Notes: a model not told the origin generated them from the sequence alone. DNA of 56,992 bases from Lentisphaerota bacterium (GCA_015061745.1 SUWB01000016.1:1-56992), one strand, 5' to 3'; counted from the stretch's first letter, positions 17,572-27,330 are shown. A program made the numbers and translations.

Positions 17572-18427
17572 GGCTCTCAATTACTGGGTTTACGGCGGAT
17601 TTTCCGGAGAAAAGACTCCGTATGAATTTATTGACTTTGCCGCAGCTCAAGGCCTTGACGGCATTGAAATGACTGTGGGAGACTGCATCAATATTGATAT
17701 CACTCAGGAAGAATGTGCAAAAATCGCCGCTTACGCCGCAAGCAAAAAAATCGGTCTGCGGACAATGGCGACCGGTTTTTACTGGGGATGTTCTCTGAGT
17801 TCTCCGGATGAAGCCGAAAGAGCTCAGGCTGTTGAATTCACCCGTAAATATATCCAGATCGCCAACTGGCTCGGCGTGGAAACGATCCTTGTGATCCCCG
17901 GCGATACCCGGGTGCCCTGGGATGAATCCCGTCCGGTGGTCAGCTACAAGGATGTGTGGGAATATGCCAAACGTTCCATTGACGAAGTCACACCTCTGGC
18001 CGAAGAACTCAATGTCAATCTGGCATTGGAAAATGTGTGGAACCGTTTTCTTTTCTCACCTATGGAGTGGAAATTCTTTTTGGATCAGTTTGCTTCAAAG
18101 CGGGTCGGCATCTACTTTGACCTTGCCAACTGCTGCATTTACTGCCGTCCCCAGGATTATATTGAGATTCTCAAAGAGCGTGTTCTGGCTATCCACGTCA
18201 AAAACTTCTCAGAAAACGATTGTGCCGGCGGTCTCCACGGCTTCGGTGATGATCTGCTTGAAGGTATGGTGGACTTTGCCGCTGTTCAGAAAACTCTTGA
18301 AAGCATCAACTACAAAGGTGCTCTCACCGCTGAAATGGTGCCTTTCTCACGGCTGCCCGATATGGTGCTGCCCGATGAAGAACTGGCCATTGTCACCTGT
18401 CAGAAATTGAAAACACTTTTTCTCTGA
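17564..18427 (+). CDS. Sugar phosphate isomerase/epimerase (xylose isomerase-like TIM barrel)
   Basis: 287 residues. I start at the ATG at 17564, which overlaps the oxidoreductase stop and has TTGGAGG 6 bp upstream; the open frame extends further left only as a shadow. The barrel shows LDGIEMTVGD, NLALENVWN, VGIYFDLANC, AIHVKNFS and LTAEMV, matching the metal-binding positions of the AP-endonuclease-2/xylose-isomerase fold. The substrate is unknown. It forms an operon with the oxidoreductase and ends at a strong bidirectional terminator. Confidence 0.85.
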   Translation: MYKALNYWVYGGFSGEKTPYEFIDFAAAQGLDGIEMTVGDCINIDITQEECAKIAAYAASKKIGLRTMATGFYWGCSLSSPDEAERAQAVEFTRKYIQIANWLGVETILVIPGDTRVPWDESRPVVSYKDVWEYAKRSIDEVTPLAEELNVNLALENVWNRFLFSPMEWKFFLDQFASKRVGIYFDLANCCIYCRPQDYIEILKERVLAIHVKNFSENDCAGGLHGFGDDLLEGMVDFAAVQKTLESINYKGALTAEMVPFSRLPDMVLPDEELAIVTCQKLKTLFL

Positions 18428-18446
18428 CAAATAAATTCCCAATATA

Positions 18447-18493
18447 AAAAGATATTATGAGAGACACAAAAGGTCTCTCATAATATCTTTTTT
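18447..18493. terminator. Bidirectional terminator hairpin between convergent genes
   Basis: AAAAGATATTATGAGAGAC pairs perfectly with GTCTCTCATAATATCTTTT around a short CACAAAAG loop region. An A-run on the left and a T-run on the right let it work on both strands, for the isomerase (+) and the prepilin (-). A closely similar hairpin is found at 56867-56907. Confidence 0.85.
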
Positions 18494-18571
18494 GTATCGT
18501 CAAAAACTGATGTTGAAAAATTGACAACTTCAATGGCTGCACAGCACTGTCAGCCGGGATATCTCATTTTT

Positions 18572-19285
18572 TTAATTCTGCCACCTGTTGTTGTAGCTGC
18601 CGTTTTCTTCACGGATAACTGTCCAGAAGCCCTGCTTGTAGTGGCCTACAACAGCGTTGATTTTAGACATAAGTACAGGAGTGGCACGGCCGTCGTAGAA
18701 TGTGACCATAGAAGTTGAACCTCCCTGATGACGGTAATGGAGTCTGGCACAGTCTCCGGATTCGCTGAAATCAGGAGAGACCAGTCGGTTGTTGTTGGGT
18801 TCGACTTCTCCGTAGTTGGCAGAGCGGGAAGGGGCAACGACCCGACTCAGTTTGATGTAATTTGTGTAACCGCTCTGATTGATGCCGACAGCATTGGTCA
18901 AACTTGTGGCAAGTCCCAGCATTTCACTTGTGACATTGGGACAGAGAAATCTGCTCCGTCTTTTGGTTCCGCCGTGGCCACCCCAGAGGAATGCACCATT
19001 TTCCGCACCGACATAGGGGGCAAGATAGCTTTTTTCCACCAGGGGATGTGACCAGGAACGGTGATTCGGATCAGAAGACTTTGCGTTCTGATAGTTGTGA
19101 AAGAAATCATTGTTGTCCTGCACATAGGATTGCGCTGTCAGCCCCAAAGTTTTCATATTGTTGAGGCAGCTGGCGGTACGGCCTCTTTCCCGGGCTTGCT
19201 GCAAAGCCGGCAGAAGCATTGCTGCCAATATGGCAATAATAGCGATAACAACGAGAAGTTCAATCAGAGTGAATTGTTTTTTCAT
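18572..19285 (-). CDS. Prepilin-like protein without the insert
   Basis: 237 residues. The start at 19285 has AAAGGAG 10 bp upstream; a longer open frame to the right is only overlap with the sialidase-like gene. [20 protein letters not shown] is the typical pseudopilin N-terminus with a four-residue leader. The C-terminal part has [18 protein letters not shown], an H-DG motif with a spacing of 11. It follows the sialidase-like gene by 22 bp, so here the prepilin is second, not first, in the unit. Another empty-site control for the 234-bp repeat. Confidence 0.87.
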   Translation of the reverse strand: MKKQFTLIELLVVIAIIAILAAMLLPALQQARERGRTASCLNNMKTLGLTAQSYVQDNNDFFHNYQNAKSSDPNHRSWSHPLVEKSYLAPYVGAENGAFLWGGHGGTKRRSRFLCPNVTSEMLGLATSLTNAVGINQSGYTNYIKLSRVVAPSRSANYGEVEPNNNRLVSPDFSESGDCARLHYRHQGGSTSMVTFYDGRATPVLMSKINAVVGHYKQGFWTVIREENGSYNNRWQN

Positions 19286-19307
19286 ATCGCAATTTTCTCC
19301 TTTTTTT

Positions 19308-20420
19308 TTAAAAAGTGATGCGTGCAAAGAGGGTATCGCCCAGGTAGTCTGCGTACCAGCGTTCTTCACCTGCGGAAACAATGGCTTCGTTGTCAGAAAT
19401 GGCAATGGCCTGGAAATTGCCCATACCGGCGGCGTGGTCGCCTTCGTCAAGCATAGGCAGAACAATATTTTCGGAACTTCTGACAAGTTCGTTTTTTTCG
19501 TTGACTTCAGCAATGTAAAGGGGAGCTCTGAAGCGTGTGACGTGAGAATTTGAACCGTTGCCCCGGGTGTAGACCAGATGCAGTTTTCCGCCGCAATAGA
19601 GGAAATGCTGCTGGGTGGAGGACATTTCAAGTTTTTCGCCGTCGTCAAACTGCCAGGCTTTGATAGGCCCCCAATTCAGGCCGTCGGCACTTTCTGAAAC
19701 ATAACCGCAGCCGTCCTCAGCACGGATCGTCATTAAAACCCGGTCCCCCAGATCGACGATTGAGGGTTCCAGAAGCCCCCGGTCGACGGGGAGTTCAAGA
19801 ACGTTGCCCTTTTCGATGAATTCCAGCTTTTCACCGTCGTAGAAAAATCTTGTGGAACAGACACACCGGTCACGGCGGCCGAAAACACCGAAGGTAAGGG
19901 GGATGAAAACTTCATTTTTCCCTCTGAAAAACCACTGGGAGCTGCCGCAGGAACACATAGAACACTTTTCAAAGCCGGGAACCACCAACCTTTCCCGGGT
20001 GCGGATCCATTCGCCTTTGGCGTTGCGGATCGCCCAGACAGGATAACGGCAGACAACCGGTCCCTTGTTTTCTTCCCAGTCGCCCAGGGAGTCAAAAAGA
20101 GCTCCGTCTTTGTAATAGACATTGTGTCCGATGGCAAGAACTGTGTCAGTGGGAGCGTGATAATAAGGCACAACGTCGCACACGCCTTCTGAAATATCCT
20201 CTACGCAAGGCTGCCAGTCCAGACCGGGAATGCCCACAGGAGTGCTCCAATTTTTTCCGTCAAAGATCGATTCGTGCACGGGCCCGTAAAAATCGCTGCC
20301 GTCGGCACTCTGCAGTGACATAAAAAGAGTGCCGTCACCGAGCTTGCAGCAGCGGGTGTGAAACCAGGAAGTTCCTTTCCCGGAACGGTTTTCAAAGATA
20401 ACTGAACGTTCAATTTTCAT
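19308..20420 (-). CDS. Sialidase-like beta-propeller protein (copy 1)
   Basis: 370 residues. I start at MKIERSVIF (20420); AAGGGG lies upstream. The sequence has repeated propeller strands ([51 protein letters not shown]) like BNR/Asp-box sialidases and related glycosidases. No signal peptide, so it is probably cytoplasmic. A sialidase label is family-level only; other exo-glycosidases or phosphorylases use the same fold. It has exactly the same length as its paralogue at 23677-24789, and both share an identical 47-bp upstream element. It forms a unit with the prepilin at 18572. Confidence 0.62.
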   Translation of the reverse strand: MKIERSVIFENRSGKGTSWFHTRCCKLGDGTLFMSLQSADGSDFYGPVHESIFDGKNWSTPVGIPGLDWQPCVEDISEGVCDVVPYYHAPTDTVLAIGHNVYYKDGALFDSLGDWEENKGPVVCRYPVWAIRNAKGEWIRTRERLVVPGFEKCSMCSCGSSQWFFRGKNEVFIPLTFGVFGRRDRCVCSTRFFYDGEKLEFIEKGNVLELPVDRGLLEPSIVDLGDRVLMTIRAEDGCGYVSESADGLNWGPIKAWQFDDGEKLEMSSTQQHFLYCGGKLHLVYTRGNGSNSHVTRFRAPLYIAEVNEKNELVRSSENIVLPMLDEGDHAAGMGNFQAIAISDNEAIVSAGEERWYADYLGDTLFARITF

Positions 20421-20466
20421 TATGGACAAAACCCCTTTTTCTGGATCAATAAAATCTTTTTGTACA

Positions 20467-20472
20467 ATTATA
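20467..20472 (-). promoter_or_regulatory. -10 element of sialidase-like copy 1
   Basis: Minus-strand TATAAT lies 47 bp before the ATG at 20420. The conserved 47-bp element ends 22 bp upstream of it, so the element occupies the activator/-35 area. Confidence 0.5.
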
Positions 20473-20493
20473 TATTTTATTCATAAAATTGCG

Positions 20494-20540
20494 AAAAAAA
20501 AGTCTTAAATGTGCTATTTTGTATACAAATGTAACAATAT
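20494..20540. promoter_or_regulatory. 47-bp conserved upstream element, copy 1
   Basis: These 47 bp are identical to 24860-24906. The core contains the palindrome TTGTATACAA and a GTGCTATTTT box. Both copies lie about 70-120 bp upstream of the two sialidase-like genes. The AraC regulator divergent from copy 2 (24978) is the likely binder. Confidence 0.7.
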
Positions 20541-20581
20541 CGTTTTTTTTGTTCCGCAATTGATATGAATATGGAGAAAGT

Positions 20582-20629
20582 AAAAAAACAGTTGGGAGGC
20601 CGCCGCAAATTTCCGCAGCTTCCCAACTG
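20582..20629 (-). terminator. Terminator of the DUF4838 gene
   Basis: On the minus strand CAGTTGGGAAG pairs with CCTCCCAACTG around a 19-nt loop, followed by a run of seven T's. It lies 37 bp after the DUF4838 stop codon. Confidence 0.85.
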
Positions 20630-20665
20630 GTACAGTTTACTTTGTCATTTCCGGTGACATCTGTG

Positions 20666-23629
20666 TCAATATTTCTTTTCGTGCCGGATCTTGAATTCGT
20701 GGAGACGAACTTCACCGATCCCCCGGACACCAACGGAGGGAAGGAAGGTTTCAACTCCTCTGAGGAAATCGGCATCAGGCCCGAAGGTGAAAGAGTATTC
20801 CTGAGGTTTATCCGTCAGCTTGATGAGTCCCTGACGTCCCCGGTTGATGACCCATTTTTTCTTGTCATAAAGTCCGGCTCCCATTTCAATGTTGCCTTTG
20901 CCGGAAACTTTGATGGTCATAGTGACTCTGTCATTGGCAGAGGCAAAACGGAATGCAGGGTCCCGCTTTTTTACAGAGGAATACACGTGCTTGTTGGTGC
21001 CGCCGTAAACCAGCACTTTGCCGTCAAATCTGTATTTGAGTTTGCCGGAAGGATAGGCCAGCCAGTATTTGGGCAGCCGTTTGCTTTTTCCGAAGTCGTC
21101 ACTCAAAACATACTCTTTGACTTCAACTTTCTGAGGCTGATTTTTGCCGAGGGTAATGATTCCCAATCCCGTACGGGAAACGAAGCTGCCGTCCAAAGGC
21201 TGATTCCAGGTGTAGTGTCCTTTCTGGGAGTCCGCAGAGTACCCGATCTGCATATAGACCTTTTTCTGCTTCATAACGTCAGCACCGAAATCGCTGAAGG
21301 GAATGAAAAGATCAGCTTCCCAGACAGGACCCTTGCGGCGGGAAACGTGAGACCAGCTGCCGTTCCATTTGGGATTTTCTTTCAACTTGCCACCGGCATC
21401 GAAATGGACTTCAGAGTCATACTTTGAAACGCTCTGGAAGTTGAAAATAATGTGCCGTCCTTTGCCATTGGGATCGGCAAAGAAAGAAATGTCAAAACTG
21501 GGATAGTACCAGGCACCGCCGTCCCGTTTGATTTTTGCACCGTCTGCCACAGGATCAGCAATGGTGCTGAGTTTGAAAAGAAGTCCCTTGTCGTTGAAAC
21601 CTACTTTGAAAGAGGCGGCGATCTCTTTTGTCCCTCTGTTTTTGGGGCGCAGAGTCCAGCTTTCAGCTTTGGCCCAGGCGGCATCTTTGAAGTCTTTGAC
21701 TTTGATGGCTTCAGCGTTGCGTCTGGCACTGCGGGCGAGGGCGGCGTCCACTTCAAAGATTCCGCCGAAACGGCCCCGCATATAGCCGCCGGCTTTCATC
21801 AGGGCAAGAGAAGCCCAGTTGAAGCACACAGTTCTGTTAACATAGCCGGGACGTCTGGGGCTTTCGGGCAATGTGGCAAGGAAACTGTTTCTTGCGGCCA
21901 CGGCATCCAGCATCTTTGAGAAATTGGCATCGTTGGGGTTGGCATCGTATACCTTTTTGGCGTTGCAGATGGCAGCGGCACGGCGGAGATATTCGTATTC
22001 GATTTTCAAAGGTTCCAATTCAGGATTTTTGGGGTCGCAGAGAGCAACAGCCTTGAAGAAAAGACGGTCAAGTTCTTTCATCGCTTCAGCCGGGTAACGC
22101 TTCTGCCAGAAAGGAATGGTAAGAACACGCAAATTGGCGTGGGCTTCCAGCTGGCTCCAGTCATCATTGACGGGATTGGGGAGCTTTTCAACTTTCAAAC
22201 GGGAGTCAAGATATTTGAAGAAGGCTTTGAAAGCAGGGCCTGCTTTGGGACCGAAGGTGTAAAGACAGTATTCGGTCAGAAGTGTGTCTGCGGGGATGTC
22301 TTTGTCGCCCAGCCATTTGCCGTAGGCATAATACCAGGGGCCTTCAAGAGAGGGGGCGGAAAACTGTCCGCAGTTGTAGATGCCCCGGATATTGTAGCCG
22401 TACAAAGAGGCGGCACACTTCTGCAAAGTCTCAAAATCCTGAGCCGGTGAAAATCCGTTGGCCTTGTAGCAGCCGAAGAAGTAAGTCCAGGAAATGATCC
22501 CCTGAATGTTGAATTTCTGCCACTGGGCAAGCACTTTTTTTGACGGAGGAGCCACGTCGATGACCACATTGGGGGAGGGGAACTTTTTGAAAGTTTTGGG
22601 CAGCACTTGAGTGTTGCCGTAGCACATAATACTGATCTTGGTCTTGGGGGAGTCCTTATAAAGTCTCGCTGCAAGATCACGGTGGAAGCACCAGAGTTTT
22701 TCACTCCACTCTTTGGTGTTGTACCAGGCTTCGCACTCTTTACATTCGCAGGGTTTGAAACCGTCGCTGGCACCTACTTCAATGAGGTGGGCTCCTGTTT
22801 TGGCCCGGGAAAGAAGTTCCTGATAGATCAATTCCTGCACCTTTTTATTGGACAGGCAATAGTGGGGCTGACGGCCGCCAGGACAGAAATAGCGTTTGCC
22901 GTTGATAAGAGCAAAGTATTCAGGATTGGTTTTGTAGTATTTCGCCTGGGGAATGGCGGTGGCGTGGCTGTGGGCATTGAGTTTGATGCCGCCGTAGGGG
23001 ATCCAGTTGTTGGCAATGTCATACCACAGACCCAAACTTGCGCCGGTGGTGCTCATAAACTGAGGACGGTTCCGGTAGAAATATTTGTCGGAAAGAACGA
23101 TCTTTTTCTGGGGGTAGGTCACAATTCCGGGGTGGATGGAGTCGGAGTATTTCCGGTAGTGCATCACCCGGGTGTTGACGAACTTTTCAGCAAAAGTCGT
23201 TACCCCTTTGAGGGTTCCGAGCATTGTGTGGGAATGGGATTTGTTGTTGGAAAAGGGACTGGGAATGTCTCTGCCGTAGATATAAACGTTTTTGTTTTTG
23301 ACGGCAATGGCGTGTTCCCAGAAATCAAACTTTTCAGAAGTGAGTCCCACTTTTTTCAAGGCTTTGGTGTTGCCCACAAAGATAGCGGGAGTCTTGCCGT
23401 TGAACGCGGATTCTTTGACGATTTTCAGCTGGGCCCCTGAAGCCTTTTTGATGGTGTGCTGAATGAATTCTCCGCCAAGTTTGATGTAGTTGTCAATGTA
23501 CTTGTCACCGGAACCGTCAGGGATGACGATGGTATAAGCACTTTTGGCTCCGTCGGCAATGGTGATGTTTGCCGCGGCAAGTGACAGACCGAATAAGGCT
23601 GTCAATACGAAAACAATTGATTTTTTCAT
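20666..23629 (-). CDS. Secreted DUF4838 protein, putative glycoside hydrolase with CBM9-like C-terminus
   Basis: 987 residues with signal peptide MKKSIVFVLTALFGLSLAAA. Residues ~25-165 are the alpha/beta N-terminal domain. Residues ~185-560 form the DUF4838 region, with IEVGASDGFKPCECKECEAW as its signature and VNDDWSQLEAHANLRVL after it. Residues ~655-830 look like CBM9, and the C-terminal ~130 residues form another beta-rich domain. The ribosome site AAAGGAG is 9 bp upstream. It follows the sialidase-like copy 2 by 47 bp and ends at a strong terminator. It is a distant paralogue of 1009-3867. The exact reaction is unknown. Confidence 0.82.
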   Translation of the reverse strand: MKKSIVFVLTALFGLSLAAANITIADGAKSAYTIVIPDGSGDKYIDNYIKLGGEFIQHTIKKASGAQLKIVKESAFNGKTPAIFVGNTKALKKVGLTSEKFDFWEHAIAVKNKNVYIYGRDIPSPFSNNKSHSHTMLGTLKGVTTFAEKFVNTRVMHYRKYSDSIHPGIVTYPQKKIVLSDKYFYRNRPQFMSTTGASLGLWYDIANNWIPYGGIKLNAHSHATAIPQAKYYKTNPEYFALINGKRYFCPGGRQPHYCLSNKKVQELIYQELLSRAKTGAHLIEVGASDGFKPCECKECEAWYNTKEWSEKLWCFHRDLAARLYKDSPKTKISIMCYGNTQVLPKTFKKFPSPNVVIDVAPPSKKVLAQWQKFNIQGIISWTYFFGCYKANGFSPAQDFETLQKCAASLYGYNIRGIYNCGQFSAPSLEGPWYYAYGKWLGDKDIPADTLLTEYCLYTFGPKAGPAFKAFFKYLDSRLKVEKLPNPVNDDWSQLEAHANLRVLTIPFWQKRYPAEAMKELDRLFFKAVALCDPKNPELEPLKIEYEYLRRAAAICNAKKVYDANPNDANFSKMLDAVAARNSFLATLPESPRRPGYVNRTVCFNWASLALMKAGGYMRGRFGGIFEVDAALARSARRNAEAIKVKDFKDAAWAKAESWTLRPKNRGTKEIAASFKVGFNDKGLLFKLSTIADPVADGAKIKRDGGAWYYPSFDISFFADPNGKGRHIIFNFQSVSKYDSEVHFDAGGKLKENPKWNGSWSHVSRRKGPVWEADLFIPFSDFGADVMKQKKVYMQIGYSADSQKGHYTWNQPLDGSFVSRTGLGIITLGKNQPQKVEVKEYVLSDDFGKSKRLPKYWLAYPSGKLKYRFDGKVLVYGGTNKHVYSSVKKRDPAFRFASANDRVTMTIKVSGKGNIEMGAGLYDKKKWVINRGRQGLIKLTDKPQEYSFTFGPDADFLRGVETFLPSVGVRGIGEVRLHEFKIRHEKKY

Positions 23630-23676
23630 AACTTATTACTCCTTTACACTGTTGTTTGTGTTGAATTCCTTTTATC

Positions 23677-24789
23677 TTAAAATGTGATACGAGCTACCAG
23701 AGTGTTGCCCCGGAATTGGTCGTAGCCCCGTTCTTCACCCACGGAGACAATGGCTTCATTGTCAGAAATGGCGACAGCCTGGAAATTTCCCATACCGGGG
23801 GCGTGATCTCCTTCGTCCAGCATCGGCAGGACAATTTCTTCACTTGCTTTGACAAGTTTCAGATCGTCGTTGACTTCGGCGATGTAAAGGGGAGCTCTGA
23901 AACGCACAACGTGGGAATTGGTGCCGTTGGCCCGGGTGTAGACCAGATGCAGCTTGCCGCCGCAATAGAGAAAATGCTGCTGAGTGGAGGACATTTCAGG
24001 TGTTTCACCGTCATCAAACTGCCAGGTTTTGATTTCACCCCAGTGGAGTCCGTCGGCACTTTCAACGACGTGGCCGCAGCCGTCTTCGGCACGGAGCGTC
24101 ATCAGGACGCGGTCTCCCATATCCACGAGAGAGGGTTCCATAATACCTCTGTTAATGGGCCATTCGAGGGTGTTGCCCTTTTCCGCAAACTCCAGTTTTT
24201 CGCCGTCGTAGAAAAATCTGGTGGTGAAAATCTGTCCGTCCCGGCGGCCGAAAGGTGCAAAGGAGAAGGGGATGAACACATCGTTCTGTCCCCGGAAAAA
24301 CCACTGGGAACTGCCGCAGGTGTACACCGCTGAAGTTTCAAGGCCGGGAATGAGCACTTTTTGCCGGTTACGGGGCCATTCCCCTTTGGCATTGCGTACC
24401 GACCAGACGGGATAACGCTGCACCTTGGGGCCAGTCGGTTTTTCCCAGTGTCCGAGGGAATCATAAAGAGCCCCGTTTCTGTAGTAAACGTTGTGACCGA
24501 TGGCAAGAACCGTATCGGTGGGGGCGTGATAGTAGGGGACCACGTCGCAGACACCTTCCAAAAGCTCTTCCACACAAGGTTTCCAGTCCAGATCGGGAAT
24601 CCCCACAGGAGTACTCCAGTTCTGACCGTCAAAAATGGATTCGTGTACGGGGCCGTAGTAGTCTCCACCGCCGATGCTCTGCATAGACATAAAAAGCGTT
24701 CCGTCACCGATTTTGCAACACCGGGTATGGAACCAGGAGGTGTTTTCTCCGGAACGGTTGTTCCAGATGACTGATCGTTCTATTTTCAT
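23677..24789 (-). CDS. Sialidase-like beta-propeller protein (copy 2)
   Basis: 370 residues, same length and pattern as 19308-20420 ([51 protein letters not shown]). The start is the ATG at 24789 before KIERSVIWNN; the open frame extends upstream without a better site. No signal peptide. It is first in a unit with the DUF4838 enzyme and divergent from an AraC regulator. The fold suggests an exo-acting glycosidase or a relative; the substrate is unknown. Confidence 0.62.
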   Translation of the reverse strand: MKIERSVIWNNRSGENTSWFHTRCCKIGDGTLFMSMQSIGGGDYYGPVHESIFDGQNWSTPVGIPDLDWKPCVEELLEGVCDVVPYYHAPTDTVLAIGHNVYYRNGALYDSLGHWEKPTGPKVQRYPVWSVRNAKGEWPRNRQKVLIPGLETSAVYTCGSSQWFFRGQNDVFIPFSFAPFGRRDGQIFTTRFFYDGEKLEFAEKGNTLEWPINRGIMEPSLVDMGDRVLMTLRAEDGCGHVVESADGLHWGEIKTWQFDDGETPEMSSTQQHFLYCGGKLHLVYTRANGTNSHVVRFRAPLYIAEVNDDLKLVKASEEIVLPMLDEGDHAPGMGNFQAVAISDNEAIVSVGEERGYDQFRGNTLVARITF

Positions 24790-24839
24790 AAATGCTGAAA
24801 TCCTCAGTAAAAAGTGAAAAAAACAATACACTTTTCTAT

Positions 24840-24845
24840 ATTATA
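24840..24845 (-). promoter_or_regulatory. -10 element of sialidase-like copy 2
   Basis: Minus-strand TATAAT lies 51 bp before the start at 24789. The conserved 47-bp element starts 15 bp upstream and so covers the -35 zone. Confidence 0.5.
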
Positions 24846-24859
24846 ATCATATTTTTATT

Positions 24860-24906
24860 AAAAAAAAGTCTTAAATGTGCTATTTTGTATACAAATGTAA
24901 CAATAT
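24860..24906. promoter_or_regulatory. 47-bp conserved upstream element, copy 2
   Basis: Identical to 20494-20540. Here it lies in the 188-bp divergent region between the sialidase-like gene (-) and the AraC gene (+). On the plus strand GTGCTATTTT (24877-24886) could be the extended -10 of the AraC gene, and the palindrome TTGTATACAA follows directly. Confidence 0.7.
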
Positions 24907-24977
24907 GATTAAATATTGTCCATAAAATGATTTGCAAAAGCAGCTGAGAACATATATATTACCTGCAGGAACAGACG

Positions 24978-25841
24978 ATGATACAGAAAAAGGGCCGCAG
25001 GAGGAAAAACTTGAAGCATAATCAACAGGAAATCGCAGAGATTTTATCAAAAATCATTCTGCCTGAAAAAGTGGAGTATCTTTATTCCTCTGCCTCTCCC
25101 CTGGATAAACCTGTTCACGGTATTCCCCGGCTCAATCTGCTTCTGAAAGAACATTTGAATTTGCAGCTGTACGAAAATGGAAAATTTTTTCACCGTCAGC
25201 TGGAAGCCCCCTGTTTTTACTATTGTACCGCTTCAGGCTATCAATGGGCGGCAGAAGGGCCGGAACAGAATCGGCAGGCGATCAGTTTTTGTTACTTCAA
25301 GGAGTATATCCGTGTGGTGATCGTCAATTCTGCCACTGACATCATTTATTACCACTCTCCGTCTCCACTTTCGAGTGGAGGGTTTATGCTTCTTGGGGCC
25401 CTTGAGCATTTGCAGCGGGAATCTGTATCCGCAGAAATCGTGCTGCATCTTATGAAAGCTCTTTTTACTCTCACTGTTGACCAGATTTGCAATATGGAAG
25501 GAAACTATGCCCCCCGGCTCAACCGGAACTGGGGAAAGATCAATTCCTATCTGCGGGCTCACCGGGCAGAAAATATTTCCCGGGAAAAACTGGCTGAGCA
25601 GTTTCATCTTTCTCCCGGCTCTCTTTCCCGGATGGCTAAAAAGTATACCGGTATGGAGTTCACAAGATTGCGGCTCATTTATAAACTGGAACTGGCAGAT
25701 GAACTGCTCCGTTCGACGGATATGACCGCTGATGAGATCGCGGCCCGGTGCGGATTCAACTACACAAGTTATTTTTACCGCTGTTTCTATCATCATTTCG
25801 GAATCACTCCCCGGCAACGCCGGGAAGGGAACGTTGAATAA
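24978..25841 (+). CDS. AraC-family transcriptional regulator
   Basis: 287 residues. The N-terminal ~170 residues have no motif I can name but look like an AraC cupin-like sensor. Residues ~185-283 hold the double helix-turn-helix (SREKLAEQFHLSPGSLSRMA; ADEIAARCGFNYTSYFYRCF; HHFGITPRQRR). It is divergent from the sialidase-like/DUF4838 unit and probably controls it and its sister unit, since both carry the same 47-bp element. uvrC starts only 9 bp after its stop. Confidence 0.83.
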   Translation: MIQKKGRRRKNLKHNQQEIAEILSKIILPEKVEYLYSSASPLDKPVHGIPRLNLLLKEHLNLQLYENGKFFHRQLEAPCFYYCTASGYQWAAEGPEQNRQAISFCYFKEYIRVVIVNSATDIIYYHSPSPLSSGGFMLLGALEHLQRESVSAEIVLHLMKALFTLTVDQICNMEGNYAPRLNRNWGKINSYLRAHRAENISREKLAEQFHLSPGSLSRMAKKYTGMEFTRLRLIYKLELADELLRSTDMTADEIAARCGFNYTSYFYRCFYHHFGITPRQRREGNVE

Positions 25842-25850
25842 TGCCGGAGT

Positions 25851-27326
25851 TTGAAATTGGACATTTCTGAATATCATCCCGGGGATATCCCCGCCAAACC
25901 CGGAGTTTATGTCTTCCGGGATCGTTTCGGCGAAGTGATCTATGTGGGCAAAGCCAGCAACTTGCGCCGCCGGCTGGGGAATTATTTTCAGCCGGCCCGC
26001 AGCCGTACTGCTGACCCCAAATTGCGTTCCCTCATCCACAGTATTGCCCAATGGAACTTTGAAGTCGTCCGCAGTGACGATGAAGCTCTGATCCTGGAGT
26101 CCCGGCTCATTAAAGCCTATGCCCCCAGATACAATATTCTTATGCGGGACGATAAACGGTATCTGCTTTTGAAACTGGATATGTCAGAAAAGTTCCCCAC
26201 TTTGCGCTGCGCCCGTTTCAAAGCAGGGGACAATGCCAGATATTTCGGTCCTTTCCCCCACGGAACGGCTTTGAAAAGCACTCTTGAGTATCTGCTTCAG
26301 CGTTTCAAACTCAGGGCGTGCAAGGATGAAAACCCCGATGAAGAAAGCTGCAAACGCTGCCTGAAACGGATTATGAAAGATTGTTCCGCTCCCTGCCGGG
26401 GAAACATTACCGGAGAAGCCTATGGAAAATTACTCAACTCCGCCCTTGAGGTCCTCGACGGAAATATCGCTCCTCTGGAAGAAGAACTGGAAGAAAAAAT
26501 GCGTGCCTTTGCCGCCGAACTGAAATTTGAACAGGCCGCCCGTTACCGGGAAATATTGCAGAATTTGAGAGCGGTCTTTTCACGGAAAAACCGATCTTTT
26601 GAAAATCCTGAACTGCCGGGTGTTCCCACGGGTATGGGGGCCGTCAAAGCCCTTCAGGAAGCTCTTAAATTGCCCAAGCCCCCCCGGCTGATCTGGGGAT
26701 TTGATATTTCCAATACCTTTGGAACGCTGGCTGTTTCCGGAATGGTGGTTTTCAGGGACGGTAAGCCTGACCGTTCAAGTTACCGGACATTCAACATCAA
26801 AACCGTTGAGGGAATTGATGACTTCAGTATGATTGCTGAAGCTGTGAAACGGCAGTTTTCAAGAGTGTTGAGCGAAGGTGGCGAGTTGTGCGATCTGCTT
26901 TTGATCGACGGCGGCAAGGGACAGCTGGGAGCGGCCATACGGGTGCTGTATGAATTGCAGTGTCCGGTGCTGCCGGTGCTGGGACTGGCAGAAAAAAATG
27001 AGGAGATTTTTCTGCCGGGACGCAGTGAACCTCTGATCCTTTCACGGCACGATGCTGCTTTGCGGCTTTTGCAGAGTGTCCGTGATGAAACCCACCGCTA
27101 TTCCATTACCCGCCACCGGAAAAGGAGAGATAAACTCCTTGCTTCATCGGTGCTTGATTCCATTCCCGGCATCGGCGAAAAAAGGCGTAATCTTATATTG
27201 CAGACTTTCGGCTCTGTGTCGGCGTTGAAAAAATTGACTCCTGAGCAGATCCGGGAGAAATGTCCGGAATTGGGAGAAAAACTTTCGGAAGCCATATTCT
27301 CCTTTTTTGCCCGGCGGCAGGGATAA
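25851..27326 (+). CDS. uvrC: UvrC, excinuclease ABC subunit C (short form)
   Basis: 491 residues, about 100 shorter than typical UvrC. The GIY-YIG nuclease (GVYVFRDRFGEVIYVGKA, residues ~18-36) makes the 3' cut. A cysteine cluster (CKDENPDEESCKRC; CSAPC) follows, then a UVR helix pair (~200-235) and the RNase H-like 5' nuclease with GFDISN, LLIDGGKGQL and the catalytic-type HRYSITRHRKRR. The tandem HhH end (SIPGIGEKRRNLILQTFG) binds DNA. The protein acts with UvrA/UvrB in nucleotide excision repair. The start is a TTG (25851 or 25857); an ATG at 25841 is out of frame. It is placed right after an AraC gene, so it may be read through from it. Confidence 0.88.
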   Translation: MKLDISEYHPGDIPAKPGVYVFRDRFGEVIYVGKASNLRRRLGNYFQPARSRTADPKLRSLIHSIAQWNFEVVRSDDEALILESRLIKAYAPRYNILMRDDKRYLLLKLDMSEKFPTLRCARFKAGDNARYFGPFPHGTALKSTLEYLLQRFKLRACKDENPDEESCKRCLKRIMKDCSAPCRGNITGEAYGKLLNSALEVLDGNIAPLEEELEEKMRAFAAELKFEQAARYREILQNLRAVFSRKNRSFENPELPGVPTGMGAVKALQEALKLPKPPRLIWGFDISNTFGTLAVSGMVVFRDGKPDRSSYRTFNIKTVEGIDDFSMIAEAVKRQFSRVLSEGGELCDLLLIDGGKGQLGAAIRVLYELQCPVLPVLGLAEKNEEIFLPGRSEPLILSRHDAALRLLQSVRDETHRYSITRHRKRRDKLLASSVLDSIPGIGEKRRNLILQTFGSVSALKKLTPEQIREKCPELGEKLSEAIFSFFARRQG

Positions 27327-27330
27327 AAAA

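Noticed and set aside
16471-17580. Long minus-strand open frame opposite the Gfo/Idh gene
   Set aside because: It is a shadow of a well-defined oxidoreductase gene.
20565-20657. Small plus-strand frame MNMEKVKKQLGG...
   Set aside because: It overlaps the strong terminator of the DUF4838 gene, and its composition follows the hairpin.
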